A stretch of DNA of 64,000 nt from Pectobacterium sp013449375 (GCF_048593165.1 NZ_CP184271.1), one strand, 5' to 3'; numbered from the stretch's first letter, positions 8,465 to 18,136 are shown. The notes: generated by a model not told the origin, from the letters alone. Numbers and translations: made by a program.

Positions 8465-9400
8465 ATGACTAAGCCCGCAGTGCAAAAAAATGGTCTGCAT
8501 CCTCGTAATCGCCATCGCGATCGTTATGATTTTCCCGCGCTCAAACAGAGCTACCCTGCGCTGACGCCGTTTGTCACGGTAAATGCCTATGGTGATGAGT
8601 CAGTGGATTTTGCCAATCCCGAGGCGGTGAAAGCGCTGAATCAGGCGTTGTTGCAGCATTTTTATCAGATTGAACACTGGACGATTCCAGACGGTTTTCT
8701 GTGCCCGCCGATTCCTGGCCGTGCCGATTACATTCACCATCTGGCTGACTTGCTGGCGGAAGATAACCGCTCGATGGTGCCACGCGACGCTTCCGTGTTG
8801 GATGTCGGCTGCGGCGCTAACTGCATTTATCCGCTGATTGGGCACCGTGAATACGGCTGGCGCTTTACTGGCAGCGAAATTAATCCACTCGCAATGAAAG
8901 CGGCTAATCAGACTATTGAGGCGAATCCCGGTTTGAATCGCGTGATTCGCCTGCGTCGTCAGAAGAACAGCAAAGCGATACTCGCTGGTATCATCCACAA
9001 GAACGAGACGTTTGATGCGGTCATGTGTAATCCGCCGTTCCACACCTCTGCGGAGGAAGCGCGGCAGGGAACGCAGCGCAAGCTGCATAATCTGGGGCTG
9101 GATAAGCGCTCACCGCTAAATTTCGGCGGCCAGCAGGATGAGCTGTGGTGCGAAGGCGGTGAAGCCGCATTTATTGGTCAGATGATTAAAGAGAGCGTCG
9201 GTTTTGCTCGTCAGTGCCTGTGGTTTACGTCGCTGGTGTCGCGCAAGGAGAATCTGCCGGAGATTTATCGCGCACTGGAAGCGGTTGATGCGGAAAAAGT
9301 CAGAACCATCGACATGGCGCAAGGCCAGAAGCAAAGCCGCTTTGTCGCGTGGAGTTTCCTTGATACTGCCGCGCGTACTCGCTGGTTACAAAAGCGCTAA
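8465..9400 (+). CDS. rlmF: RlmF, 23S rRNA (adenine-1618-N6)-methyltransferase
   Basis: SAM-dependent methyltransferase that modifies A1618 of 23S rRNA, 311 residues from the ATG at 8465. The SAM-binding motif LDVGCGANCIYPL is near residue 115 and the catalytic NPPF motif, typical of amino-group N6-adenine methylases, near residue 190. The sequence is collinear with E. coli YbiN. An in-frame TTG four codons upstream is not preferred. In E. coli rlmF lies elsewhere; here it sits between cptA and fldB, which are near neighbours there, so the position reflects a rearrangement. Confidence 0.94.
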   Translation: MTKPAVQKNGLHPRNRHRDRYDFPALKQSYPALTPFVTVNAYGDESVDFANPEAVKALNQALLQHFYQIEHWTIPDGFLCPPIPGRADYIHHLADLLAEDNRSMVPRDASVLDVGCGANCIYPLIGHREYGWRFTGSEINPLAMKAANQTIEANPGLNRVIRLRRQKNSKAILAGIIHKNETFDAVMCNPPFHTSAEEARQGTQRKLHNLGLDKRSPLNFGGQQDELWCEGGEAAFIGQMIKESVGFARQCLWFTSLVSRKENLPEIYRALEAVDAEKVRTIDMAQGQKQSRFVAWSFLDTAARTRWLQKR

Positions 9401-9417
9401 GCCGCTTAAACGGATGT

Positions 9418-9440
9418 GGATACCGATCACAACGGTATCC
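9418..9440. terminator. Hairpin between rlmF and fldB
   Basis: GGATACCG-N7-CGGTATCC, an 8-bp perfect stem, lies between the convergent rlmF and fldB stops. It has no long T run. It could act in both directions. Confidence 0.5.
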
Positions 9441-9464
9441 GCTCTGATTACCTGCCAGTTCAAA

Positions 9465-9983
9465 TCACAGTAATGATGCCATTTCTTGCAGGATCTGTTC
9501 GCACCACTGTTCCAGCCGTTCATCACTGAGATCATATTGATTCACTTCGTCCAGCGCCAGCCCGACAAAGTGTTTACCGTCAGCGGTCAGCGGCTTTGGA
9601 CTGATGAAATCGTAGCCTTCTGTCGGCCAGTACCCAATAAATGTCACACCCAGCGGCAGCAATTGTTCATGCAGCATACCCAATGCATCCAGGAACCATT
9701 TGCTGTACTCAACTTGATCACCCATTCCGTAGAGCGCAACCACTTTTCCTTTGAGGTTTAGCGTCGCTAATTGGCCCCAGATGTTCTCCCAGTCTTCCTG
9801 AATCTCACCGAAATCCCAGGTTGGGATGCCGAGAATCAACGTGCTGTAGTCTTCCATTCGTTGGGGGTCGACATCCTTAACGTTGTGCAGATCCACCAAC
9901 TCTTCACCCAAAATGTCGCGAATCTTTTCCGCCGCCATTTCGGTGTAGCAGGTGCTTGAGCCGTAAAACAGACCGATTTTCAT
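9465..9983 (-). CDS. fldB: FldB flavodoxin
   Basis: A 172-residue FMN electron-transfer protein. The phosphate-binding loop GSSTCYTEMAAEKI is at residues 8-21, and the flavin-contacting GIPTWDFGEIQEDW and ALYGMGDQVEYS segments follow. These specifically resemble FldB rather than FldA. It would carry low-potential electrons to soluble reductive enzymes; in E. coli FldB is a SoxRS-regulated second flavodoxin. No SoxS box was identified here. In E. coli fldB is next to xerD; here a YhjE-like transporter lies between them. Confidence 0.95.
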   Translation of the reverse strand: MKIGLFYGSSTCYTEMAAEKIRDILGEELVDLHNVKDVDPQRMEDYSTLILGIPTWDFGEIQEDWENIWGQLATLNLKGKVVALYGMGDQVEYSKWFLDALGMLHEQLLPLGVTFIGYWPTEGYDFISPKPLTADGKHFVGLALDEVNQYDLSDERLEQWCEQILQEMASLL

Positions 9984-10111
9984 AGTGAGTGCTTATAAAT
10001 AATTTTTATCAGTAAGGGCAAGTTCGCCTCAGGCCACCGAGATGACGTGATGGGCGAAGGATGCCGCAGGATGTCGGTATTCTAAAAGGAGAACGGGAGT
10101 AAGGAAAGGTG

Positions 10112-10135
10112 CAGTGAGGGCGATGGCCCTCACTG
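10112..10135 (-). terminator. Terminator after the YhjE-like gene
   Basis: A perfect 10-bp stem CAGTGAGGGC/GCCCTCACTG with a 4-nt loop lies just past the transporter stop on the minus strand. The sequence beyond it on that strand reads CACCTTTCC, a short pyrimidine run. Confidence 0.65.
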
Positions 10136-10144
10136 AAGGGCGAC

Positions 10145-11473
10145 TTATCCCAGAGACTGGTGACGTGTTTCTCTGGTCGCCAGCAGTGCAATCAGGGTCA
10201 GTGACGCCATGGCTGCCAGATAAACGCCGACGTAGAACAGACCATAGTTGGCCGTCAGCCACGCTGCGATATATGGCGCAACTGAGGCACCCAGAATTGA
10301 CGAGACGTTATAGGAGAATGACGCGCCAGTGTAGCGTACTTCTGTTGGGAACAGTTCCGGCAGCAAGGCACCCATCGGGCCGAACGTCAGCCCCATGAGG
10401 CTCAGACCCAGCACTAGGAAGCCCATCACCAGTGCCTGATTGCCTGAACCAAGCATATAAGGGAACAGCATGGCAAAGACGATCATCAGGCAAGTAATGG
10501 TAATCATGGTCTTACGGCGACCAAAGGCATCTGCCAGATAGCCGGCGACCGGCACCATCAGACCAAAACCGATCACCGCGATCATCAGCATCAACAGGAA
10601 GCTATTACGTGAGAAGCCAAGCCCTTTAGGCACAGGCGAAGTGCCGTACGTCATGGAGTAAACGGTCATGATGTAGAACAGTGTGTAGGTCGCCAGCATG
10701 ATGAAGGTGCCGAGGATCGTGACTTTCATATGTTTGCTAAGCAGCGTTCCCAGCGGCATACGCACCTGCTTGCCAGCTTTGACCGCTTTGGTAAAGACCG
10801 GGGCTTCATGTAGAGAGATACGGACATACAGGCCAACCAGCACCAGCGCGGCGGACGCGACGAACGGTACGCGCCAGCCCCAGGTCATGAACTGCTCTTC
10901 CGTCAGCAGCCAGGACAACAGCAGGAAGGTACCATTAGCGAAGAAGAAACCAATCGGTGCGCCAAGCTGGGGGAACGACCCATACAGCGCACGTTTATGG
11001 GATGGTGCATTTTCCGTCGCCAGCAGCGCTGCGCCACCCCATTCACCGCCCAGACCCAGCCCCTGGCCGAAGCGTGCCAGTGCCAGAAGAATCGGTGCAA
11101 AAATACCAATGGTTTCGTAGGTCGGTAACAGCCCAATCAGAACGGTTGAAACCCCCATGGTTAGCAGAGAAGCGACCAGCGTGACTTTACGTCCAACGCG
11201 GTCGCCGAAGTGACCGAATACTGCCGAACCGATAGGACGGGCGACAAAAGCAATCGCAAAGGTCGCTAGTGACTGTAGCGTCGCGGCCGTCGGATCACCC
11301 TGCGGGAAGAAAATGTGCGGGAAAACCAACACCGCAGCAGTGGCATAGATATAAAAATCGAAAAATTCGATAGCGGTGCCAATCAGCGACGCAACAATGA
11401 CTTTGTTGCGTGAGTTTACGGGTGGTGCTTCCGCTTCGGCATCGAGAGTGGGAGTGACGGTGGTGGCTTGCAT
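10145..11473 (-). CDS. yhjE: MFS metabolite:H+ symporter, YhjE-like
   Basis: A 442-residue, 12-helix transporter of the MHS family (relatives ShiA, ProP, KgtP), with strong overall identity to E. coli YhjE. Visible signatures are AIEFFDFYIYATAA in helix 1, GHFGDRVGRK in the 2-3 loop, RFGQGLGLGGEWGG in helix 4 and the second-half loop LADAFGRRKT. The substrate of YhjE is not established, so none is assigned. The N-terminal MQATTVTPTLD also matches the E. coli protein and supports this start. It is inserted between fldB and xerD and has its own terminator. Confidence 0.9.
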   Translation of the reverse strand: MQATTVTPTLDAEAEAPPVNSRNKVIVASLIGTAIEFFDFYIYATAAVLVFPHIFFPQGDPTAATLQSLATFAIAFVARPIGSAVFGHFGDRVGRKVTLVASLLTMGVSTVLIGLLPTYETIGIFAPILLALARFGQGLGLGGEWGGAALLATENAPSHKRALYGSFPQLGAPIGFFFANGTFLLLSWLLTEEQFMTWGWRVPFVASAALVLVGLYVRISLHEAPVFTKAVKAGKQVRMPLGTLLSKHMKVTILGTFIMLATYTLFYIMTVYSMTYGTSPVPKGLGFSRNSFLLMLMIAVIGFGLMVPVAGYLADAFGRRKTMITITCLMIVFAMLFPYMLGSGNQALVMGFLVLGLSLMGLTFGPMGALLPELFPTEVRYTGASFSYNVSSILGASVAPYIAAWLTANYGLFYVGVYLAAMASLTLIALLATRETRHQSLG

Positions 11474-11801
11474 AATGTTTCTTTATTTTAACAACACGAA
11501 CGACCATTCTACGCACAGAAAAATTGGCTTTTCAACGTTGATTAAGTAAGGACAAAGCCAGTCGGCACGCGGCTTCAAGGAGCCTGTTCCAATATATTAT
11601 CGATACATAAAATATAATGTGCCGTAGCCTTGTTTTTGCCGGAGAATGTTATGGCGATGTTGATGTTCACGGAATATGTGAGATCGCGCACAATTCTGTC
11701 TGCGCGCGAATACGGCCCTGATGAAGGTGTAAAGTCGCCGCTTCATCGGCATACTATTGTCAATCAATAAAGGGGTGCCAATCAATAAAAGGGGCACGGC
11801 G
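11474..11801. other. Intergenic region upstream of xerD
   Basis: 328 bp between the divergent YhjE-like gene and xerD. A TATAAT lies at 11613-11618 but no good -35 is placed before it. The end holds the duplicated ribosome-binding region listed separately. No gene is seen. Confidence 0.5.
11761..11797 (+). repeat. Tandem duplication of the xerD ribosome-binding region
   Basis: CAATCAATAAAGGGGTGC (11761-11778) is followed directly by the near copy CAATCAATAAAAGGGGCAC (11779-11797). Each copy carries a Shine-Dalgarno-like AAGGGG. Only the second is correctly spaced from the xerD ATG at 11802. Confidence 0.85.
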
Positions 11802-12701
11802 ATGCAAGAACACGATCAGGCGCTTATCGAACAGTTTCTCGATGCGCTGTGGCTGGAAAGAAATCTGGCCGAGAACACGCTGGCTTCTTATCGGCTGGAT
11901 CTGCGCACGCTCGCGGAATGGCTTGCACATCATGATAACGACCTATTACAGGCGCAGGCGCTCGATCTTCAGGCGTTTCTCGCTGATAGGGTTGATGGCG
12001 GTTACAAGGCGACCAGCTCGGCCCGTTTGTTGAGCGCGATGCGCCGTTTCTTTCAATATCTTTATCGGGAAAAATATCGCAGTGACGATCCCAGCGCGGC
12101 GCTATCGTCCCCGAAACTGCCGCAGCGTCTACCCAAAGATTTGAGCGAGGCGCAGGTAGATGCGTTGCTTAATGCACCAAGCATTGAACAACCGCTGGAA
12201 TTACGCGATAAGGCTATGCTTGAGGTATTGTACGCGACGGGGCTGCGTGTTTCTGAGCTGGTCGGTTTGACGATGAGCGATGTTAGCCTGCGGCAGGGCG
12301 TGGTACGCGTGCTGGGAAAAGGTAATAAAGAAAGACTGGTGCCGCTCGGTGAAGAAGCGGTGTACTGGATAGAGTATTATCTGGAACATGGTCGCCCGTG
12401 GCTGCTGAATGGGCAAACGCTGGATGTGCTGTTTCCCAGCAATCGTGCACGGCAAATGACGCGCCAGACGTTCTGGCACCGTATCAAGTATTATGCGGTA
12501 CTGGCGTCGATTGATAGCGAAAAGCTCTCGCCGCACGTCTTGCGACACGCGTTTGCTACCCATTTATTGAACCACGGCGCGGATTTGCGGGTCGTACAGA
12601 TGCTCTTGGGGCACAGCGATCTTTCCACGACGCAGATTTACACCCATGTGGCGACGGAGCGGCTGAAGCAGCTTCACCAGCAGCACCATCCGCGCGCCTA
12701 G
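11802..12701 (+). CDS. xerD: XerD site-specific tyrosine recombinase
   Basis: Acts with XerC and FtsK at dif to resolve chromosome dimers. The 299-residue length and sequence match E. coli XerD. All catalytic residues are present: Arg149, Lys173, His245, Arg248, His271 and the nucleophile Tyr280 (HSDLSTTQIYTHV). The SAM-like N-terminal domain spans residues 1-105. The ATG at 11802 is chosen because it aligns with the E. coli start and has AAGGGG upstream; an earlier ATG at 11757 would add 15 residues encoded by the tandem repeat. xerD-dsbC-recJ order is conserved. Confidence 0.97.
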   Translation: MQEHDQALIEQFLDALWLERNLAENTLASYRLDLRTLAEWLAHHDNDLLQAQALDLQAFLADRVDGGYKATSSARLLSAMRRFFQYLYREKYRSDDPSAALSSPKLPQRLPKDLSEAQVDALLNAPSIEQPLELRDKAMLEVLYATGLRVSELVGLTMSDVSLRQGVVRVLGKGNKERLVPLGEEAVYWIEYYLEHGRPWLLNGQTLDVLFPSNRARQMTRQTFWHRIKYYAVLASIDSEKLSPHVLRHAFATHLLNHGADLRVVQMLLGHSDLSTTQIYTHVATERLKQLHQQHHPRA

Positions 12702-12842
12702 GGGATAGCGTAACCAATCGAGTCATTATACAGAGTAACAGGATGTTATCTGGCTGGCGGAATTTCCCGCTTACTATCACTGCGCATCGTTGTTACAGGC
12801 GATTTGCTGCGGACAATGTTGCGAAAACACAGGATTGATGAA

Positions 12843-13559
12843 ATGAAAAAAGGGTTATTACTGCTTTCTTTACTGGTCGCGACAGCAACCCATTTTGCCC
12901 ACGCCGATGATGCCGCGATCAAACAGACGTTGACGCGTCTGGATATGCAGGGGGCGGAAATCCTGCCTTCGCCGATGGCGGGCATGAAAACGGTGATTAC
13001 CGACAGCGGCGTGCTGTACATCAGCGAAGACGGCAAACATTTGCTGCAAGGCCCGCTTTATGACGTGAGCGGCACCATGCCGGTCAACACCACTAATAAG
13101 ATCCTGATCGACAAGATGGATGCGCTACAGGAACAGATGATTGTGTATAAAGCTGCACAGGAAAAACACGTTATCACCGTTTTCACCGATATCACCTGCG
13201 GCTATTGCCACAAATTGCATGAGCAGATGAAAGATTACAACGCACTGGGCATTACTGTGCGTTATCTGGCCTTCCCGCGTCAGGGTATGAAATCGGCAGC
13301 TGCGAAAGATATGCAGTCCATCTGGTGTGTGGCCGATCGTAATAAAGCGTTTGATAGCGCGATGAAGGGTGATGCGATCTCGCCAGCAACCTGCAAAACC
13401 GATATCGCCGCGCATTATCAACTGGGCATACAGTTTGGCGTGCAGGGGACTCCTGCCATCGTGCTGCAAGATGGTTTGGTTGTGCCGGGATACCAAGGGC
13501 CGAAAGAAATGCTGGCGATGCTGGAAGCACATAAAGCCTCCAAGAAAACTGGCGGTTAA
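12843..13559 (+). CDS. dsbC: DsbC thiol:disulfide isomerase
   Basis: Periplasmic disulfide isomerase that corrects wrong disulfides and is kept reduced by DsbD. The 238-residue precursor has a signal peptide ending HFAHA, so the mature protein starts DDAAIKQ, as in E. coli. The N-terminal dimerisation domain is followed by a thioredoxin fold with the active site CGYC at residues 119-122. The second, structural cysteine pair (IWCVAD and PATCKT) and the cis-Pro loop (GTPAIV) are present. Met at 12843 is chosen from the signal-peptide boundary. recJ starts 6 bp after its stop. Confidence 0.97.
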   Translation: MKKGLLLLSLLVATATHFAHADDAAIKQTLTRLDMQGAEILPSPMAGMKTVITDSGVLYISEDGKHLLQGPLYDVSGTMPVNTTNKILIDKMDALQEQMIVYKAAQEKHVITVFTDITCGYCHKLHEQMKDYNALGITVRYLAFPRQGMKSAAAKDMQSIWCVADRNKAFDSAMKGDAISPATCKTDIAAHYQLGIQFGVQGTPAIVLQDGLVVPGYQGPKEMLAMLEAHKASKKTGG

Positions 13560-13565
13560 TGCTAC

Positions 13566-15329
13566 GTGAATATGATTACCCAACTCCGTCGGCGTCCGCT
13601 GGTGGAGGACATTGATTTACCTGACACCGTTCCGCCCTTGCTGCGTCGCCTTTATGCACAGCGCGGCGTGAAAGGTGCGCAAGAGCTGGAACGTAGCCTG
13701 AGTGGTTTACTCAATTACCGTTTGCTCAGCGGCATTGATAAAGCAATTGACCTGCTGCAACAGACGCTATCTGAAAAGCGCTGCATCGTCATCGTTGGTG
13801 ACTTTGATGCCGATGGCGCCACCAGTACGGCGCTCACCGTATTAGCGCTGCGCAGTATGGGCGGCGTGAACGTGAAATATCTGGTGCCGAACCGTTTTGA
13901 AAACGGCTACGGGCTAAGCCCAGAAGTGGTGGCGCAGGCCGCCGCGCTGGGTGCAGAAGTGATTGTGACCGTGGATAACGGGATCTCTTCTCACGCGGGT
14001 GTCGAGGATGCGCATCGCCGTGGTATCACCGTGCTAGTGACCGATCACCACCTGCCGGGCGAAACCTTGCCTGACGCCGATGCCATGATTAACCCCAATC
14101 TGCCCGACTGTCAGTTTCCTTCCAAGGCGCTGGCGGGTGTGGGCGTCGCGTTTTACCTGATGATGGCGCTATTTGTGCGCCTGCGTGATAGCGACTGGTT
14201 TACGCAACCTTTGTTTACGCAACAGGGGCTGGCGAAGCCGAACCTCACCGAATTACTGGATTTAGTGGCGCTGGGCACGGTCGCTGACGTCGTGCCGCTG
14301 GATGCGAATAACCGAATTCTGGTTGCGCAGGGACTGAACCGCATTCGTGCGGGTGAATGCCGTCCGGGGATTCGGGCGCTGCTGGAAGTGGCGAATCGCG
14401 ATGCCAGCCAACTGGTCGCCAGCGATTTAGGCTTTGCGCTTGGGCCACGGCTGAACGCCGCGGGTCGGTTGGATGATATGACGGTCGGCGTCGAGCTGTT
14501 ATTGAGTGACGATATTACTCAGGCGCGCATGCTGGCCAATGATTTAGATGCGCTGAATCAGGACAGGCGGGAGATCGAGCAGGGGATGCAGACAGAAGCG
14601 TTACGCCTGTGTGAATCGCTGGAGCGCACCCGCAATGAACTGCCTTACGGATTGGCGATGTACCACCCGGAGTGGCATCAGGGCGTCGTTGGCATTCTGG
14701 CTTCGCGTATTAAAGAGCGTTTTCATCGTCCGGTGATTGCCTTTGCCCCCGCGGGCGACGGCATGTTGAAAGGGTCGGGGCGTTCTATTTCCGGCCTGCA
14801 TCTGCGTGATGCGCTGGAGCGGCTGGATACGCTGTACCCCGGTATGATGGATAAATTCGGCGGACACGCGATGGCGGCAGGACTATCGCTGCACGAAGAT
14901 CGGTTTGAGGATTTTCGCCAGCGCTTCGGCGAGCTGGTTGGCGAATGGCTTGATCCGTCTCAGCTTGAAGGCGTCGTTTGGTCTGATGGCGAGCTGATGT
15001 TGCCGGAGCTGGATCTGCTCTCAACAGCAGAAATGCTGCGCTACGCGGGGCCGTGGGGTCAGTCCTTCCCTGAACCGACATTCGATGGCTGCTTCCGTAT
15101 TCTGCAACCTCGCCTACTCAAAGAGCGCCATTTGAAAGCGATGTTTGAACCGATCGGCGCAACAGGCGCTGTGCCGCTGTTAGATGGCATTGCGTTTAAT
15201 GTTGATACCACCATTTGGCCGGATCCGAGCATTAAAGAAGTGGAAATGGTGTACCGATTGGATATTAACGAGTTTCGCGGTAAACGTTCGGTGCAATTGC
15301 TCATTCAACATCTGTGGCCGCGCGCGTGA
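13566..15329 (+). CDS. recJ: RecJ single-strand-specific 5'-3' exonuclease
   Basis: A 587-residue DHH-family nuclease for recombination and mismatch repair. DFDADGATS (from residue 79) and the DHH triad at 160-162 (VTDHHLPG) bind the metals; the C-terminal DHHA1 part holds GSGRSISG and KFGGHAMAAG. Translation probably begins at the GTG at 13566, 6 bp after dsbC, without a clear Shine-Dalgarno; an ATG lies two codons later. This suggests coupling to dsbC and low expression. Confidence 0.96.
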   Translation: MNMITQLRRRPLVEDIDLPDTVPPLLRRLYAQRGVKGAQELERSLSGLLNYRLLSGIDKAIDLLQQTLSEKRCIVIVGDFDADGATSTALTVLALRSMGGVNVKYLVPNRFENGYGLSPEVVAQAAALGAEVIVTVDNGISSHAGVEDAHRRGITVLVTDHHLPGETLPDADAMINPNLPDCQFPSKALAGVGVAFYLMMALFVRLRDSDWFTQPLFTQQGLAKPNLTELLDLVALGTVADVVPLDANNRILVAQGLNRIRAGECRPGIRALLEVANRDASQLVASDLGFALGPRLNAAGRLDDMTVGVELLLSDDITQARMLANDLDALNQDRREIEQGMQTEALRLCESLERTRNELPYGLAMYHPEWHQGVVGILASRIKERFHRPVIAFAPAGDGMLKGSGRSISGLHLRDALERLDTLYPGMMDKFGGHAMAAGLSLHEDRFEDFRQRFGELVGEWLDPSQLEGVVWSDGELMLPELDLLSTAEMLRYAGPWGQSFPEPTFDGCFRILQPRLLKERHLKAMFEPIGATGAVPLLDGIAFNVDTTIWPDPSIKEVEMVYRLDINEFRGKRSVQLLIQHLWPRA

Positions 15330-15435
15330 ACCGAATACGGCGGGCAGAAAGTCTATAAACTGAGCCTTTTATCCGCTAGAATGGCGGGTTACACCATTCC
15401 GTTGTCAACGACTTAACGTAAGAATATAAAAAATC

Positions 15436-16534
15436 ATGTTTGAAATTAATCCGGTAAAAAACCGCATTCAGGATCTGTCTGAACGTAGTGCCGTTCTTAG
15501 GGGGTATCTTTGACTATGATGCCAAGAAAGAACGCCTCGAAGAAGTAAATGCCGAACTGGAACAGCCTGATGTCTGGAATGAGCCTGAACGCGCTCAGGC
15601 ATTGGGAAAAGAACGCTCCTCGCTTGAAGCCATCGTAGACACCATCGATCAACTGACTCAGGGTCTGGAAGATGTGGCTGGTCTGCTTGAGCTCGCGGTG
15701 GAAGAAGAAGACGAAGATACGTTTAATGAAACGTCGGTAGAACTGGACGCGCTGGAAAATAAATTAGGCCAGCTCGAATTCCGTCGCATGTTCTCCGGCC
15801 AGTACGACAGTGCGGATTGCTACCTGGATATTCAGGCGGGTTCTGGCGGCACGGAAGCGCAGGACTGGGCCAGCATGCTGGTGCGCATGTACCTGCGTTG
15901 GGCGGAAGCCAAAGGGTTTAAAACCGAAATTATTGAAGAGTCAGACGGTGACGTGGCCGGTACGAAATCCGCCACCATCAAGATCATCGGTGACTATGCG
16001 TTTGGCTGGCTGCGTACCGAAACTGGCGTACACCGTCTGGTGCGGAAAAGCCCGTTCGATTCCGGCGGCCGCCGCCATACCTCATTCAGCTCCGCGTTCG
16101 TCTACCCGGAAGTTGAGGACGATATCGATATCGAAATCAACCCAGCTGACCTGCGTATTGACGTTTACCGTGCCTCCGGTGCGGGTGGTCAGCACGTTAA
16201 CCGGACAGAATCTGCGGTGCGTATTACCCACATGCCTACCGGTATTGTCACGCAGTGTCAGAATGACCGTTCCCAGCATAAAAACAAAGATCAGGCGATG
16301 AAACAGCTGAAAGCCAAGCTGTACGAGTTTGAGATGCAAAAGAAAAATGCTGAGAAACAGGCGATGGAAGACAACAAATCTGATATCGGCTGGGGCAGCC
16401 AGATTCGTTCCTATGTTCTGGATGATTCGCGCATCAAAGACTTACGTACCGGAGTGGAAACACGTAACACTCAGGCCGTACTGGATGGCGATCTGGACAA
16501 ATTTATTGAAGCAAGTTTAAAAGCGGGGTTATAA
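15436..16534 (+). CDS. prfB: Peptide chain release factor 2 (programmed +1 frameshift)
   Basis: RF2 releases peptides at UGA and UAA. The gene is in two frames: 25 codons from the ATG at 15436, an in-frame TGA as codon 26 at 15511-15513, then the main frame from 15512, total 365 residues as in E. coli. The stop-codon-reading SPF tripeptide lies in RKSPFDSGG and the catalytic GGQ is at residues 250-252. Residue 246 is Ala, the form reported as more active than the Thr of E. coli K-12. lysS follows 8 bp downstream, as in E. coli. Confidence 0.98.
15499..15513 (+). promoter_or_regulatory. prfB autoregulatory frameshift site
   Basis: AGGGGG-TAT-CTT-TGA: the internal Shine-Dalgarno-like AGGGGG sits just before the slippery CTT and the in-frame TGA followed by C. 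When RF2 is scarce the ribosome pauses at the poor TGAC context and slips +1, making RF2. It is identical in design to the E. coli site. Confidence 0.97.
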
Positions 16535-16542
16535 AAATTCAC

Positions 16543-18060
16543 ATGGCTGAATCACAATCACAGGGTGCCGATCAGGCGCAAGATCTGAATAACGAATTAA
16601 AAACGCGTCGTGAAAAGCTGGTGGCGCTGCGTGAAACCGGGATCGCATTCCCGAATGATTTCCGCCGTGACAGCACGTCCGATCGTCTGCACGCTGAGTT
16701 CGATGCCAAAGAGAACGAAGAGCTGGAAGAACTGGGCGTTGAAGTGACCGTCGCGGGTCGTATGATGACCCGTCGCATCATGGGTAAAGCCTCTTTTGTG
16801 ACCTTGCAGGACGTCGGTGGCCGCATTCAGCTGTATGTTTCCCGCGACGATCTGGCGGAAGGCATCTATAACGAGCAGTTCAAAAAGTGGGATCTAGGCG
16901 ATATTCTGGGCGCGCGCGGTAAGCTGTTCAAAACCAAAACCGGCGAGCTGTCCATTCACTGTACCGAACTGCGTCTGCTGACCAAAGCGCTGCGCCCGCT
17001 GCCGGATAAATTCCACGGTCTGGCCGATCAGGAAACCCGTTACCGTCAGCGCTATTTGGATCTGATCGCTAACGATGAATCTCGCAATACCTTCCGTATT
17101 CGTTCCAAAGTGATGGCGGCGATCCGTAGCTTCATGGTCGATCACGGCTTCATGGAAGTCGAAACGCCAATGATGCAGGTGATCCCTGGCGGTGCGTCTG
17201 CCCGTCCGTTCATCACGCACCACAACGCGCTGGACATCGACATGTACCTGCGCATCGCGCCGGAACTGTACCTGAAGCGTCTGGTTGTGGGTGGTTTCGA
17301 GCGCGTGTTCGAGATCAACCGTAACTTCCGTAACGAAGGTGTTTCCCCACGTCATAACCCTGAATTCACCATGATGGAACTTTATATGGCGTATGCCGAT
17401 TATAAAGACCTGATTGTGTTGACGGAGAACCTGTTCCGTACGCTGACGCAGGACGTGCTGGGCTCAACGACGGTGCAATACGGTGACCAGACATTCGACT
17501 TCGGCAAGCCGTTCGAGAAGCTGACGATGCGCGAAGCGATCTGCAAATACCGTCCTGAAACCAACGTTGCCGATCTGGACTGCCTGGAGAAAGCGACTGC
17601 TATCGCCCAGTCTCTGGGGATCAAGATCGAGAAAAGCTGGGGTCTGGGCCGCATCGTGACCGAGATATTCGAAGAAACGGCAGAAAGCAGCCTGATTCAA
17701 CCGACCTTCATCACCGAATATCCGGCTGAAGTGTCGCCGCTGGCGCGTCGTAACGATCAGAACCCAGAAATCACTGATCGCTTTGAGTTCTTCATCGGCG
17801 GCCGTGAAATCGGTAACGGCTTCTCCGAGCTGAACGATGCTGAAGATCAGGCAGAACGTTTTGCTCAGCAGGTGAATGCTAAAGACGCAGGCGATGACGA
17901 AGCGATGTTCTACGACGAAGACTACGTGACTGCACTGGAGCACGGCCTGCCGCCAACCGCAGGTCTGGGTATTGGTATCGACCGCATGGTGATGTTGTTC
18001 ACGAACAGCCACACCATCCGCGACGTGATCCTGTTCCCAGCGATGCGTCCACAGAAGTAA
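16543..18060 (+). CDS. lysS: Lysyl-tRNA synthetase (class II)
   Basis: Charges tRNA-Lys in the cytoplasm; 505 residues, the usual length. The N-terminal OB-fold anticodon-binding domain (about 60-150) contains VTVAGRMMTRRIMGKASF. The class II catalytic domain follows, with motif 1 around GFMEVETPMMQ, motif 2 in FERVFEINRNFRNEG and motif 3 in GLGIGIDRMVML. It is expressed in an operon with prfB, 8 bp apart, and ends in a strong terminator. Confidence 0.98.
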   Translation: MAESQSQGADQAQDLNNELKTRREKLVALRETGIAFPNDFRRDSTSDRLHAEFDAKENEELEELGVEVTVAGRMMTRRIMGKASFVTLQDVGGRIQLYVSRDDLAEGIYNEQFKKWDLGDILGARGKLFKTKTGELSIHCTELRLLTKALRPLPDKFHGLADQETRYRQRYLDLIANDESRNTFRIRSKVMAAIRSFMVDHGFMEVETPMMQVIPGGASARPFITHHNALDIDMYLRIAPELYLKRLVVGGFERVFEINRNFRNEGVSPRHNPEFTMMELYMAYADYKDLIVLTENLFRTLTQDVLGSTTVQYGDQTFDFGKPFEKLTMREAICKYRPETNVADLDCLEKATAIAQSLGIKIEKSWGLGRIVTEIFEETAESSLIQPTFITEYPAEVSPLARRNDQNPEITDRFEFFIGGREIGNGFSELNDAEDQAERFAQQVNAKDAGDDEAMFYDEDYVTALEHGLPPTAGLGIGIDRMVMLFTNSHTIRDVILFPAMRPQK

Positions 18061-18110
18061 GCCGCTGGGCGTAAAAAGCCAGCCTGACATTGTTGTCATA
18101 CTTTATTAAG

Positions 18111-18136
18111 CCGGTGCAATTGCACCGGTTTTTTTT
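18111..18136 (+). terminator. Rho-independent terminator of prfB-lysS
   Basis: The perfect palindrome CCGGTGCAATTGCACCGG is followed by eight T residues, about 50 bp after the lysS stop. Confidence 0.95.

Noticed and set aside
17464..18099. 211-codon frame antisense to lysS
   Set aside because: It covers the lysS 3' end and its beginning of the terminator region; no domain or ribosome-binding site.
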